Assembly (NCBI GenBank): GCA_038093975.1
Contig: JBBPTG010000008.1
Span: forward strand, 310,001-374,000
Direction: 5' to 3'
Origin: Chalciporus piperatus
Taxonomy: Eukaryota > Basidiomycota > Agaricomycetes > Boletales > Boletaceae
DNA: 64,000 nucleotides
Shown: positions 36,052-48,276 of the stretch, one piece after another
Position numbering within the stretch: position 1 is the stretch's first letter
How the letters are laid out: each line of letters starts with the position of its first letter
Program-made: the position numbers and the translations under genes
Notes under the pieces: generated by a model
Seen by the model: only the letters and a program-made list of their open reading frames with translations
What the model was told of the DNA's origin: nothing
The model's database searches: none

Positions 36052-37198
36052 TTATGCTCTCTTGGCGGTGATCCCAGCCTCTTTGAGCTTCGCTAATAGT
36101 TGGTCTACGTTTTCCACCTGTCAACCGTAGAGTTAATCAGTTCTTTGGGATCGAGTATAGGGAAAGGGATGGACCTTGGAACCGCCAACGCGCTTTGGGG
36201 GCTCGGTAACTTTAATGGTTTCTAGACGGGGAGTAAAGTCAACGCCAAGATCAGAAGGTGTTAGTTTCTCGAGGGGTTTCTTCTTGGCTTTCATGATGTT
36301 GGGCAAGGATGCATATCGAGGTTCTGAGGATGAAGAGTTCGACTATGAAAAAAACATAAACCTCGGAGGAACGACTGTAACATACCGTTGAGTCTGATAG
36401 CATGATGTCAGCCTACAAATCCGAGAAAGTTCACCACGTACGCTTACCTCAAATCCGTCGTGATCACAAGAGGCAGCTTACACCGCAGCTCTTCGAGCCC
36501 ACCATCAATCTCTCGAGTGACGTGCGCCAACTTCTGTGCGGGATCGATGTCGACTTTACTCGCGAACGTTGCCTGTGCCCATCCCATCAATCCAGCGAGC
36601 ATCTGACCCGTCTGACCAGCATCGTCGTCGATGGCCTGTTTTCCCAAGATGACGACGTCCACGCCCTCGGGCTGACGTTCGATGATCGCTTTGAGGGCCT
36701 TGGCAACGCTAAGGGGTTCTGGTGAGGGTGCGGACTCGGGAATTTCGACGTGAATGGCGCTGTCTGCGCCCATGGCGAGTGCCGTCCGAAGGGTCTCTGC
36801 GGACTTGGGGGGACCAATTGTGACAACTTTGATAGACTTGACGGCGTTTTTGAGACGCTCGCGTATCCGGACTGCCTCTTCCACGGCTGGAGGGAATAGT
36901 ATGCAGTGAGAAAGTGCGAAAATACATGATGCGCGCAAGGATGGGGGACGCACCGATCTCGTCAAATGGGTTCTAGGGTCAATGTGAGTCAAAACAGGTA
37001 CGGGGGTCATTCAAGGGAAGCACACCATCGAGTGCTTGACATTTAGGTCAATTCCTGTCTGCTCGGGGTTCACGCGAATCTTGACCGCAAAGTCTACAGC
37101 CCTACGTAGAACATGAGAAGGTTTCAGTGAATGAGGTAGATTATTTACCGCTTTACAGGGACTAGAATGTTGAGCAGGCGTATTGCAGAAGGTCTCAT
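36052..37198 (-). CDS. ETFB: Electron transfer flavoprotein beta subunit
   Basis: The mitochondrial matrix partner that carries electrons from acyl-CoA and amino-acid dehydrogenases to ETF-ubiquinone oxidoreductase. The start at 37198 gives [17 protein letters not shown], then the next exons give [15 protein letters not shown] and NPFDE. The signature [13 protein letters not shown] and [20 protein letters not shown] follow. The diagnostic AMP-site block is [20 protein letters not shown], then [11 protein letters not shown] and [14 protein letters not shown]. The last exon carries [19 protein letters not shown] and the C-terminus ends in [10 protein letters not shown] (stop at 36054-36052). 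The length and all blocks agree with fungal ETF beta. Introns are short and clean. The protein acts with ETF alpha, which is not in this window. Confidence 0.93.
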
Positions 37199-38353
37199 CC
37201 TCGAACGTCGTCGCGGTATAAACTGCCTTCAGAAGCTCGGAGTCGGTGGTCCACTGGGCGGAACTTGGATGGATTGCCGAAAGTAGGCGTGTGATTAACC
37301 GAATTCGACATTCAATTAGGGAGTTTCCGTTTTCCTACTACAAATCGCAAAGCTTGAAGTTGAGCACCAAGTCAACACCAAGTCATAAACATCGGCGACT
37401 AGACGGTGTCGGCATGACTACAGCGCTGTGTGATACAATGATCGACGTTGAGGACGTCGTAGCTCTAAGCCTTGATCTGACTTCACGATGCTCATGCGTT
37501 TGAGAGACTCGTCAGGGCGCTGATAAGCACAGCTGCACAGGTGTCATCGTCGCATCACGATAGATGCAGGGTACCCCAGTCAAGACTTACTGTGGTGGTG
37601 TTGTCACGCGTGCTCAGATGAGTCTGGTGGGCTCATAATCATTTCCAGGTACGAGCCACAACATTCGAGTTTTCAAGCAAACAGAAACTCACTCAGATTG
37701 GCTCCTATTCACAATAGTTCGATCTTCTACGTCCTCCGGGTCGCAGAGACTCGGAGTCCACGATGAGCAATTTTCCCGTCCAGTCCCCAATTGGCAAACC
37801 GAACAGTCGAATGCAGCACCTTGACCGAGTCGGAAGCTTTGTTTCCCCGTGGCCCTCCTCCCAAATTCTCGTATGCACTCTCTCGTCGAATTATAGCGTC
37901 CGAATGCTAACCACTCAAGGCATATCGATCAGGCCGATCATATCTTCCTGTCAAACTATTGGACCAAACGGAGACGTAGCTCCCCCGGTTCCGACTCGCA
38001 ATCTTGTTCTGCACCGACTTGAAGGCAAGAAAAACATTAAGTACTGTAAGTTCTGCCTGTAGACCATACATTTGTTGTTTTATTTCCGTCAAGTATAACC
38101 TCACACGTAGGTCGGTTCCAGATTTTGCTAACCCCATGGTGAAGGTACCCATGATCCATACAAGTAACCCTTCATTTCCGCCTTTTCCCAGATGGTGCTA
38201 GGTGCTAGCAACATGACCAGGTCCCGTTAACGGACGACTCGTGGACCTACCGGGGCCAGTTCCCAGAAGCTATAAAGAACCCTCTTAGTAGCTACCGTGC
38301 TCCTTCAGGGGTAAAACGAATTGCCTTAGACTACGGAATCCACCACACAGACA
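37199..38353. other. Intergenic, possible tiny spliced frame
   Basis: About 1.15 kb between divergent genes. One plus-strand ATG frame at 37763 (MSNFPVQSPIG...) can be spliced from CTCGTATGCACT to ACTCAAG with a GCTAAC branch point, giving only about 55 codons. I know no such family and do not call a gene. The rest holds the ETF beta and GST promoters. Confidence 0.3.
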
Positions 38354-39298
38354 ATGAGCTCCATCACTTTGTACACTGCCAAGGTACGGCTGCGGTGCAT
38401 AGAATCCGACTCACACACAGATATCTGACAGATTCCCCCTACGCAGGTTTCCCCTTACGCACAAAGGGTACGTTGGTTCAGTTCGCATCGCATCGCCTAC
38501 TCACGTGGTGTAACAAAAGGTCGAAATTGCCCTCGCTGAGGCCAAGGCAAACTTCAAAGCTTATCAGATCGACCTGGAGAACAAGCCCGAATGGTACGCT
38601 TCCAAGGTGAACCCAGAAAACAAGGTAGAGATCGAGATCAAGATGTCAGGTGATCGATGTTCTCATGATTTCTGATTCGACATAGGTGCCTGCTATCGCA
38701 TATGGAGGTCCTGATGTTCCTCCTGAGAACCCGTTCCCCGAGTCTGTGAAACTCGCTGAGTCTCTCCGTACTCGTAGAGTTCATCGCCGATCTCTTCCCA
38801 GAAGCAAACCTGCTGCCCCGAGATCTTGTCCTCCGTGCTAAAGCCCGCTTCTTTATCGAGGTCTCGATCTCCAAACTCGACCCTGCATGCTACAATTTTA
38901 TTTTTCTTGGCAAGGGATACGAAAATGTGTTGGCAGCTATTGAAGCAATCCAAGACATCTTGCCATTATCGGGAGACTACGCTGTGGGAGACCAATACAC
39001 TATTGCGGATGTCATCATCACGCCCTTCCTCGGCCGACTGAAGGTGGCTCTCAAGTACGATCTGGGGAAATATCTCGCCGGCCAGGGTACCGAGATGCTC
39101 AAAGTCCTGACTCAGGAAAAATATGCAAAGTTCTACGCTTATTCTAAACGCGCCATGCAACGCGCCAACTTCAGGGAGACCTTCGAAGAGGTAAGGTCAT
39201 GTGCAGCGTGAGGAAATTTCACGTCCAGTCGAAGTCTAACTCTTGTCATCCAGGAGTACATTAAAGGCGTCTTTGCGGTACATTTTGCTAGGGCATAG
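38354..39298 (+). pseudogene. Glutathione S-transferase, Ure2/GST-like, frameshifted
   Basis: A cytosolic GST. The start is the ATG at 38354 (MSSITLYTAK). Micro-exons then give VSPYAHK and VEIALAEAKANFKAYQIDLE, the thioredoxin-fold N-domain, followed by NKVPAIAYGGP (the cis-Pro VPA motif). After FPESVKLAESL the frame breaks: one extra C at about 38766-38767 separates it from VLVEFIADLFPEANLLP, which continues one frame over. The helical C-domain is then open to the end: YAVGDQYTIADVIITPF (N-capping box), then EEYIKGVFAVHFARA and a stop at 39296-39298. No intron fits the break, since the residues on both sides are contiguous in the family. It may be a recent pseudogene or a one-base sequence error. 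Confidence 0.7.
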
Positions 39299-39774
39299 AG
39301 TGTTGAAGTATCCGAGACAGGTGCAGGGATTACAAAGGTTATGAGAGCTGACCTGTACTATTATGACGAATGCATATTCACCTTTACCTGTGGGGTTTGA
39401 GGCTGTTGACAAATGGGTGAATAATAAAAGTGAAACCTGGGGAAAGTCGTTGCCCTGGGTTCTCAGATGGGAACGCTCACCTGAGCGAGAATAATCTCGA
39501 TCCACTTGAAGGTTGATGTTCACAGCGCCACTCCGCCAACGTCAATGTGATTACAATGGCGAAATCGTAAATAAACTGAAACACACAAGACGTGAAACTG
39601 GTCTTTGCGCCAATGATGTTTTACGTTTTGTTTCCTGGTTGCAAGGGGTTTCTCGATAGATCATGGGGGTGTTGGATACTAGTCAGCGTCAAAGAGCGGT
39701 GGTTTAGTGAGGTCCAGCGTCCCTGTACGGGCTGTACCATACCAAAACAGTACTGAGAACCGGCGAGAAGACCG
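39299..39774. other. Convergent spacer
   Basis: About 480 bases between two converging genes, with no coding or RNA signal recognised. Confidence 0.35.
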
Positions 39775-40468
39775 TTATTTATGTGAGATTTGCATTGCAG
39801 TAGACATTGGCAATAACGTGGGCGCAATGTTCTTATCTGCGATGCGAAGGCGCTGCTCGAGAATCAGACACGCTACCACGATCTCGTCTCGGAATGGTTC
39901 CGCCACGGACTCCAAGACGAGAGCGAGGTTTTGGGTGACTGAAGCGGGTTGCAGGTAAGCGATACACTGCGTCGGATCATCCCTTTGGTATAGCTTGGTC
40001 GATCGCCCAGAGTTAGATTGATAATCCACAGCGTGTCAAGCAATGTACTCACAGCCCAGCGGTGAGTGGCAACATTGGATCTCCACACGTATAACCCAGC
40101 ACTGGTCTGCACCTGACTATCAACAGAAGTGTTACTGCAGGTGATTATGCCTTTGAGCCAACTCCTACCACTTACTATCCAACTGGGGTTGTGCTCCTCT
40201 CCAACCACCTATGCAAGTTGACGGCCTGCCCACCATTCTTTTCTGCGAAAGTAATCGTATCCGGGAAGAGATCCTTTCGGTTGATCACTGCGATCAAACG
40301 TCTGGTCCGAGCTTCAGATATCTTGGTCTGTTTGTCGGATTTGTCGGTGGAGACGATGTAGAGAGGGCGGGAACGGTCTGCGAAGATGGTTGTGTTTTTC
40401 ACGCTGTCGACGCTGAAGTAGTACGGCGTCGGGGGAGCGGGGTTGACGAGCGTGACCGTCGAGTCCAT
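39775..40468 (-). CDS. DUF6593-like small protein
   Basis: A short protein of the DUF6593 group, common in Agaricomycetes and of unknown function. The start is the ATG at 40468 (MDSTVTLVNPAP), with A at -3 and G at +4; the open frame upstream begins with GTG. Exon 1 contains RPLYIVSTDKSD and TRRLIAVINRKD. An intron ending in CACCTGCAG (about 40210-40136) leads to SAGLYVWRSNVATHRWA. A second intron (GTGAGTACATTG to CGACCAAG) joins this to LYQRDDPTQCIAYLQPAS. The last part, DEIVVACLILEQRLRI, is the family's usual C-terminal helix. The total is near 180 residues with no signal peptide or membrane segment. The family call is by pattern; alternatives are few. Confidence 0.65.
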
Positions 40469-42018
40469 CGTGGGGGTGTGGAGGTGTTCGTCCTCAGACA
40501 CCCCAGTATATATGATCACCAGATCTGTATTGTATGCCCACGTGGGCTTTCTGAGCGCTGAATCCGTGAGGCGGGGTACTTAGGACCGCCCCCACTGATC
40601 CAAAAGAAGCCTCGAGTATAATACAAGATGGGCACATCCTCAAGGTGTCCCGTTGCCAGGCAGTGTTAGGTATCTCACTGGAGTCGCAGAGTTTAGAGCA
40701 CACTGCGGCCACCGAAAGACGCTCGACCACTGGCAAAACCTCGACTGGTGATGTCTACAGGCTTCGGAGGGCTTCAAGTTACGTTCGTATCAAGTTGCGA
40801 CAGCAACTTGCTGTTAACAGTTAGTATCCCGAGATACCAACAGTACTAACTTAATCAAAAGGGGAAATCGACCCACACCGGATATCCGCTTGATTCTGTC
40901 GGGGGGGGAGAATTGTGGCTTGGTACCGTGACATTCGACACGGCCCGGGTAGGACGCACGGAAACACGTTTGGAAGGTACCCTCCGAGTCACGCAAACTC
41001 AAGATCGGCATGAGGGTTGCCCACAGGAACAATTTTCTTCCTACCTAGGGAGGAGACTAACAATTTTATCACTGTCAAGTATCACTGATGCGTGATGCTA
41101 GGTGATGCTGAATCCTGATGGACCTTCCTGCATATCGTTCGTACCATCTTCGTACGGCGCCTACTACCACTGGCATGCATCTGCTCAACATCTGCTATCA
41201 CTTTGTCATCTAGATATAACCGTACTCACACTGAATCCTCGTGCTTGGCCCTGTCACCATGCCCGCAGCATCGTTGGTAAATCTACCACAACCCTTCCCA
41301 CCAATCATGTCAATGCTACCGGTCTATCCTCGCTACAGTCCAGTATACAACATGGAGTTCTTGTTGAGGTCCATCTTCTGTCGAGACCAGCTGACCTAGT
41401 CTGGTGACCAGACCATCTATGAGGCAAGCCGTCGATAGACGGTCACCATCCGTCGTCGAATAAAACGCCACGTTTGCCTGCTCGCTCGCGGACCGTATCG
41501 ACGCGACCTCATTTTTCCTTGACGAGGTCTTCAATGTCGGGGTTTCGAGGTACTTCCGAGTCTTACAACTTCAAAGTTGCTGTTAGGGACCTAGGAGGCT
41601 TAGTACAGTCAAAGGCTATCGCTTGTCATGCAATTGCGTACACACTTGATGATCTAGTGACGAAATAAAAGACAGAAATGAAATCCTTATCAGCAGCCCT
41701 CACTCATCTAGAGCATCTAGAGCTGTGTCCACCAATACCAGGGTGATTTCGAAGCATGAGTTCAACTGAATGCTGCATGTTATGCTACACCCAACCGTCG
41801 ATGAATTCGAGATTCACATGTCACAAACCAGGACCAGCCTCACTCAGATCACGGTGATAATAAAAGAGATGGAATTGAAAATAAATAAATAAATGAACAC
41901 AGGTCGCAGTAAAGAAAGATGGTGTAGTGTGTGTGTTGGTAGATGCTCTGCCGACCAGCAACAGAGCAGCTCGGAGTGCGATTTTTTTTCGGTATTTTTT
42001 TTCCACATTTAACGACAC
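40469..42018. other. Intergenic, no recognised gene
   Basis: About 1.55 kb. All open frames are short and without family signals. It includes the DUF6593 promoter and the 3' flank of the adenylation-ABC gene, where AAAT repeats (about 41880-41895) and T-runs (41980-42003) occur. Confidence 0.4.
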
Positions 42019-45000
42019 CTAGTGGTTGCTCCTTGCAGCCGCCATGAGCTTAGAGAACATCGAGTTGGGTTGTGAGAGGAGTTCGCGAGGGGAAGCATAT
42101 TCAACGGGGACACCCTGTTCCATGACCAAGACCTTGTCACATTCCTCAAGGACCTGGTCGCTCAAGCGGTGCATAACGCTCAGGATGGTGGCATCAGGGC
42201 AGCTGCGGCGCATAGCGTGCTGGATGAAAGCGTCGGAACCGGCATCGATCGATGCGGTGGCTTCGTCCAAGAGCAGGATCTTGGGGTTGCGGAGGATGGC
42301 AGCAGCGAGGCAGAGGAGCTGACGCTGACCAACAGAGTAGTTGGCACCGTTGTCCTGGACCTTGGTGTCGAGCTTGGATGCCTGGGAAGCGACGAACTGC
42401 TTCATGCCGACGAGGTCAAGTGCGTGCCAGAGTTCGTCGTCGCTGTGCTTGCCCGAGAAGTCAAGAGAAGAGCGGATCGTGCCCGAGAAGACGAAGGGGT
42501 CTAATGATGTCAAATCAATGGTTGACGTCAGCGAAGCAATGATTGAGAGCTTACCCTGAGGAATAACCTCCATGCCGCGGCGGAGGGTAGACACACCAAG
42601 GGACTTGATGTCTAGAGAAGGTGGTGAGAGGTATGCGATACACAGAGCGCATTAATCCTTACCTCGGCCATCGATCTCGACGGAACCATTGCTAGAGTCG
42701 ATCATGCGAAGCAACAAAGACAGAAGGGTGGACTTTCCAGAACCGGTGCGTCCAACGATGAAGACAGTCTCGCCAGCGTTGAAAGTGACGTTGACGTTGC
42801 GGAGAACGAGCTTGTCAGGACGGGAGTGGTAGGCAGCATCGATGTCACGGATAACGATCTCTCCACGGGAAGGCCAAGCAGCCTCAGCAGGGTCGCTACC
42901 GAGACAGGCAGGGTCCTCCTGGGGCACGTTGTTGATGTAGCCCATGATGCGCTCAACAGAGTTCATCTGGACCAGGAATGAGATCCAACGCTACAGATCG
43001 CTCAAATCAGACGCACCTCAGCCTCAATGTTAGCAGAACTCTTGAGGAGCAAGTTCATAGTGTAGGTAAGCGTCGAGGAGTTGGTCAATGCGAGGGCGAA
43101 TGCAGTGGCGTTGCTGATGAGCTGGGTGTGCGCAAGCATGGCAAGAATGAAAACAACGGTGGAGGACATTATCTCCATGCGGATGGTAACCCAGATCTCT
43201 GAAGGGACTGTCAGCTATTCTGAACGAAAACAGAAGAAAATAACATACCGGCGTGCATCCTCAAGAAGCTAGGTCTGTTGGCCAAGTCAAGGAGACCGCC
43301 AACGGCATTGGCAAAGTCAGTCTCGCGTTGGTAAGCCATGATCGTCGGGATTCCATCGAGGGTCTCGTTGATACGGGACTGTAGAGGGCCACGTCCGGTA
43401 GACTCGAGACGCTTGAGCTCACGGAGGGACTTGCGGTAGAACCTGAGGACAAACCAGTACACAATCACGATGGGGAACACGAAGGCTAGGAAAATCAATG
43501 TTAAAGAAGTCGGATGTTAGCACCAAAAGGAAACTCACCAAGCATGATTGGGGCGGAGTAGGCCAGGATAACCAACGTAGCGAGGAGGTTTCCAATACCA
43601 GAGACCAACTGGAAGAGCTGAGGCATGAGACGCTGGTCGACGGACTCGATATCCTTTGAGAAACGGTTCATGATGCGACCAATGGGCTGGCTCTCGAACC
43701 ACCACATAGGAGCGTGGAGGACACTGTTGAACATCTTGGAGTGGAAGACACGGCTGGCCCGGGTAGTGCTCACGAGGATGGTGGCATTGAGGATGATGAT
43801 CAAGAAGATAGTCGCGAAACCGATGCCATCGTAAATCCCAATCCAAGCCGCAGCCTTCTCGTGGAAGTTTTCCTCGGACCACCAAGTGAGCCACTGGTTG
43901 AAGAGGATGGTGGCGCCTTGCTGCAAGAGAAGTTCGATCAAGAGCACAGCGATCATGGGCACACCACCAGTGGCCTTGAGGTACGTCAACCACGTAGTGG
44001 CATCAACGGCACCCTGGACGCGCTCTTCAACGGCGATGACCTGGTCAGGTTTCTGGGGAGCGGCCTGTTGTTGCTTAGGAGCAGCAACGCTCTCGCGCTT
44101 GTCAGTCTTGTCCGAGTCCTCAGAGGATGAGGCAACCTCGCTAAGCAAACGGGTGAGTTCCCCGTTCCTAGCAACGAGCTTCGCAAAGGAGCCCTGCTCG
44201 ACGATACCGCCCTCGGAAACAACGATGATGTTGTCGACTTGGCTGAGGTACTGGAGCTGGTGGGTGACGAGGACACGGGTCTTGCCGTGCAAAGCCTTCT
44301 TGATGCAGTTGTTGAACACCTTGCGGCCGACGCGGGGGTCGAGAGCGGCGAGAATATCATCGAAGAGGTAGATGTCGGCGTCGGAGTAGACAGCACGGGA
44401 AAGAGCGAGACGGGCCTTCTGACCACCGCTGAGGTTGCTACCCTTCTCGGTCATTTGGGTGGCCATACCGTGAGGGAAAGTCTCGAGGTCGGAGTCAAAG
44501 CAAGTGGTCTCGATGGCCATCTGGAGCTGCTTCATGTCGAATGGACGACCGAAAAGGATGTTGTCCTGGATGGTGGAGGTTTGGACCCAGGGTTGCTGGG
44601 CGCAGTATGCGATGGAACCGTTGATGTGAACCTCACCAGAGACGCGCATCATCTCTCCGATGATTGCCGAGAGGAGGGAACTCTTGCCAGATCCAACGTG
44701 GCCGACGATGGCAGTCAGCGAGCCGGTGCGGATGTTCATGTTGATGTCATCGAGGAATGGACGGGGGACATTGAACTTCTCGATGCTAGAAACCTCAGCC
44801 TTGTCAGTGGCGGGAGCAGCAGCCTCAGGCTTGAGAGCAGTCCACGAGAAACCACCGTCGGTAATGCTGATAGCGTGGCGGCTGAGGGTCATGACATCAG
44901 GGTGAGAAATCTGAACACTGCCGGAGGAAGACGAAGGCTTCTCATCAGCGAGGAGGAAAGCGTAAACACGGCCCCAGGAGGTGGTTGCGATGACGAGAGC

Positions 45001-48000
45001 ACTGACAGAAACGCGTCAGTACGAACACGCTTGGGGTAATCAACGACATACCTGAGGAGCTGGGGGAGCGAAATGAGGGGGTCCACCAACATGCCAAAGA
45101 ACGAGAGAGCAGGGAAGACCCTGGAAGCAGGGATCATGCCCATGTTCTCATGGCCAAAGAGGGAGAAAGCAGCAAGAGGCATGAGAGTGTTGGTGACCTG
45201 TCCGACGATGACGAAGCTTGCGACACCAACGTTGAAGCGACGCAACCAATGGAGCTGTTCATCACGGATGCCTTGGACCTTGTTCAAGAAGTGGTCCTCG
45301 CGGCCATTGATTTTGACGAGGCGGATTCCTACGAGTAGACGATCAGTCAATTGTCCAGCAGGATTCGAGGTAGTCATACCGTCGAAGATCTCGCGGATGG
45401 TCTTGAGACGACGGTCACCAAGACGCATGAACCATGGAGCAGCCTTCTTCATGAAAACAGGGACAACCATAATGAGGAGGAACAGGGCGAAGAGCAAAAT
45501 ACCGATGCTGGCCAACATAGAAGTTCCAAGGAGGCGAGAGAGGAAGACCGTGACAACGATGAGTTGCAGGGGAATGCTCCAGATCTGGTGGGTCGACTCG
45601 AATGCCTTGGAGATGGACTCGCAGTCGACGTTGACGAGGTTCATGATGTATCCCTTACCGAACTCCTGGCTGCTCTCCGGGGATAGACGAAGGGCCTTCT
45701 TGTAAACGGCGGAAACGAGGGTAGTCTTAACATCCAAAGCCATGCGCTTCACTAGCTGGTCTGCAGAGCGTCCGCAGAGGGTGAACGCGAGCTTGAAAGC
45801 CATCAAGATGCCGCCCAATGCATAGGTGTTGTCGACGAAAAGGGGGAATCCACCGGTGTTTGCTTCAATAGCCGTGTTGAACTCAGCGAGGGCGGTAGCG
45901 TTTCCAACAGGGGCGGGAGGAGCGCTGCGGGCGACGATGATTTGCTGCAACAGCAAAGGGGACATTATTCCAGAGCAGATGGAAAGGAACCAGAGGAAGC
46001 CGGAAAGGAACCTGTCATTTGGGCAACATTCAATTGTCCGTGGCATATACAACAATAAGAGTGCTCTTACCACAAGTTAACGGCAGCGGCGAAGATCGTC
46101 TTGAACAAGGCAGGCTGCTTGCGGTCCTGGTCGAGGAACCACACTCGCAACTGAGTCCAGAAAGGGTCCACCCAGCGTTCCACCATGGAAGCCTCGTCGG
46201 CCCGGCGAAGAGGGAGAAGATCCTGTGAAGATAAAAACACAAGTTATACATTTTCACCGCGTACGAAACGAAATATAAATACCGATTCCACCAATGGACG
46301 CTTGGCTCCGAGCGTCAACAATGGGGTGATCCAGGACAAGGTCAAGAACGAGAGAATCGAGATTTCCTGAGCCCGGTGAGTAATACTGTTAACAGCCTCG
46401 GGGAGGGTTTCAACGGGGGGTTGCACGAGGATCATCTTGCTGACGGGACGGTACTTGGAGACAGGGACGTCGAGGGCGACATCGTCAACTTCAACTGACT
46501 TAACTGGGTAGTCAACATCTTTCTCGCCGATGAACATTTCGGGAACATCGTCCTCAACGATGGTAGCCTGGCTGGCAGGGCTGTCAAGGACGTCGAGGTC
46601 ATCACCCAAAATCTCAAGGGCAAGAACCTCTGCAGTGACATCCTCCTCGAAGAGGTGGGTCATCTCCTCATCGTACTCGAACTCGGATTGCAACCAGAAG
46701 TAGAGGCGGATCATGGTGACGGAGTTGAGGCCGGAGTAGATGAGGGGCAGGGTGAGAGGGATGGCGTTCTCAGATTCAGCAAGTAGCTTGATCTCGGATG
46801 CGATTGTCTCAGCGAGAAGCTCTACCTTGGACTCGGCGGAGTAGGTGGAGGTTGCGTCAGATCCCGCGTTACGGCCAAGGATAGCAATGGTGCCGTCAGC
46901 TTGCAAGCAACCAATGTCGTCTGTGTAGAGGAGCATCTCCTGACCACCCCAGGGCAGGAACATGCGCTGGGTGGCCTCTTCGTTGTCAAGGTAGTGAGTT
47001 GCGCTCTGGCTCGTAACAATGCCAACGATTCCTGTTGCCCCTTCCTCGTTCTGGGGAATGACGGAAAGATCGTCGTCGATGAGGACAAGGTCACTGCATC
47101 CGTGCGTGGGCCCGAAGGAAATGACGGAGGGGATAGCATCAGAAGGGCGAATGAACACCTGGGAAACTCCAGCAAAACCAACTTCGGAGCACTGCAAAGA
47201 TCGTTAGACCTGTGTGAGTGAGTACAACCCAGAGATAACTTACAGCGTAGTTGCAAGCAATGGTGGCGTTGGGGAAGATAGCACGAGCAACCTCGAGGTC
47301 GTAAACGTCCAAGGTTTCACCGCCAATAACGACCCAGTAAACACGCTTGAAGCCACGGGGAAGTTGAGAGCCGTCAGCGCGAATTTGAACCAAGTCGACG
47401 AATGCGCGGAAGAAGCTGGGAGTGACGTGCACACGGAGCAACTGAGAGTTACGGGTGGATTCGAGCTCATCGCAAAGGGCGGCGCATTGTTCCGCGACGG
47501 TGGAAGATCCATCGAGGTACAAGGTGGTCTGGTTGAACATGAAGCGACGGATCTCGAAGAAAGGGCGCAGGAAGGTCTGGTTTCACCAGATGCGTCAACA
47601 TCAGGTCTCTTGCGAAGGAACGAAAGGCTTACCGATCCACCACGGAGCCATTGGCCATCCATGGGCTTGAGGAGAGTGGACGACTCCTCAGCGAGAACCG
47701 CCAAACTCCTGCTCATAGGGTACACGATGGACTTCGGAACGCCAGTGGTACCGCTGGTGGGAGTAATTGAGCAAATTCGGGGAATTGCTTCGACGATCTC
47801 TGAGGCCGAGGGAGGAGCAACGTAGCTGGGAGCCTTGGGGGGGACGAAGCTCAAGGTGGAGACAGTCGTAACTCCAGCAACAGCCGAAGGCTCAATAGAA
47901 CCGAACAGGACAAGGCGGGCATCTGCGCGCTCGAGGACAACCTGAAGGACTTCAGGGGTCCAGTGGGTGGAAAGGAAAACAACGGTGCGACCAGAAAGCC

Positions 48001-48276
48001 AGATAGCGTGGGCTGCGGCAACATAGTCGATTTCAAGGCTAAAAATGCAAGATCAGACACCATCTAGTAGAAACGACAATAATCTTACCCCATGTAAAGG
48101 CCAACAGGATTCCTAGTTTCGTCAAGGTCATGAATTTTCTCAGCAATCTGCCTAACACGAGCCCAGAGGGCGGCGTAAGACCATTGATTGTCCGCACAGC
48201 GAACAGCAATCCGGAAGGGGTTCTGCTTGGCGACTTGGAGGAGAGCCTCGGTGGGGGTAATTAACGAGCCAGACAT
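42019..48276 (-). CDS. Adenylation-carrier-ABCC transporter fusion protein
   Basis: One gene for a protein of roughly 1,850 residues. Residues 1-415 form an ANL-type adenylation domain: ITPTSGTTGVPK at 154-165 (A3), NYACSEVG near 307-314 (A5) and LYTDDIG near 397 (A7). A carrier-like domain follows, with GLNSVTMIRL and the candidate phosphopantetheine Ser466 (codon 46723-46721). An acidic linker leads to ILSFLTLSWITPLLTLG at about 588, the start of an ABCC first membrane domain. NBD1 has GHVGSGKSS (44703), LSGGQ (44433) and degenerate Walker B IYLFDD. NBD2 has GRTGSGKST (42753), YSVGQRQL (42339) and a complete LLLDE. Exon 4 (47191-46283) alone spans the fusion. Introns between exons 1-5 have clean ends and keep phase. 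No TMD0 is present. Substrate and function are unknown. Confidence 0.88.

Noticed and set aside
37763..38062. Small spliced plus-strand frame
   Set aside because: Splice signals are good but the product is only about 55 residues with no known relative.
39873..40208. Apparent frameshift in the DUF6593-like gene
   Set aside because: A 75-base intron ending in CACCTGCAG removes it and restores a continuous protein.
40469..40519. Upstream extension of the DUF6593-like protein
   Set aside because: It begins with GTG; the ATG at 40468 has a good initiation context.
44239..45039. 266-codon plus-strand frame opposite NBD1 of the fusion gene
   Set aside because: A shadow frame, produced by the strong codon bias of the real minus-strand gene.
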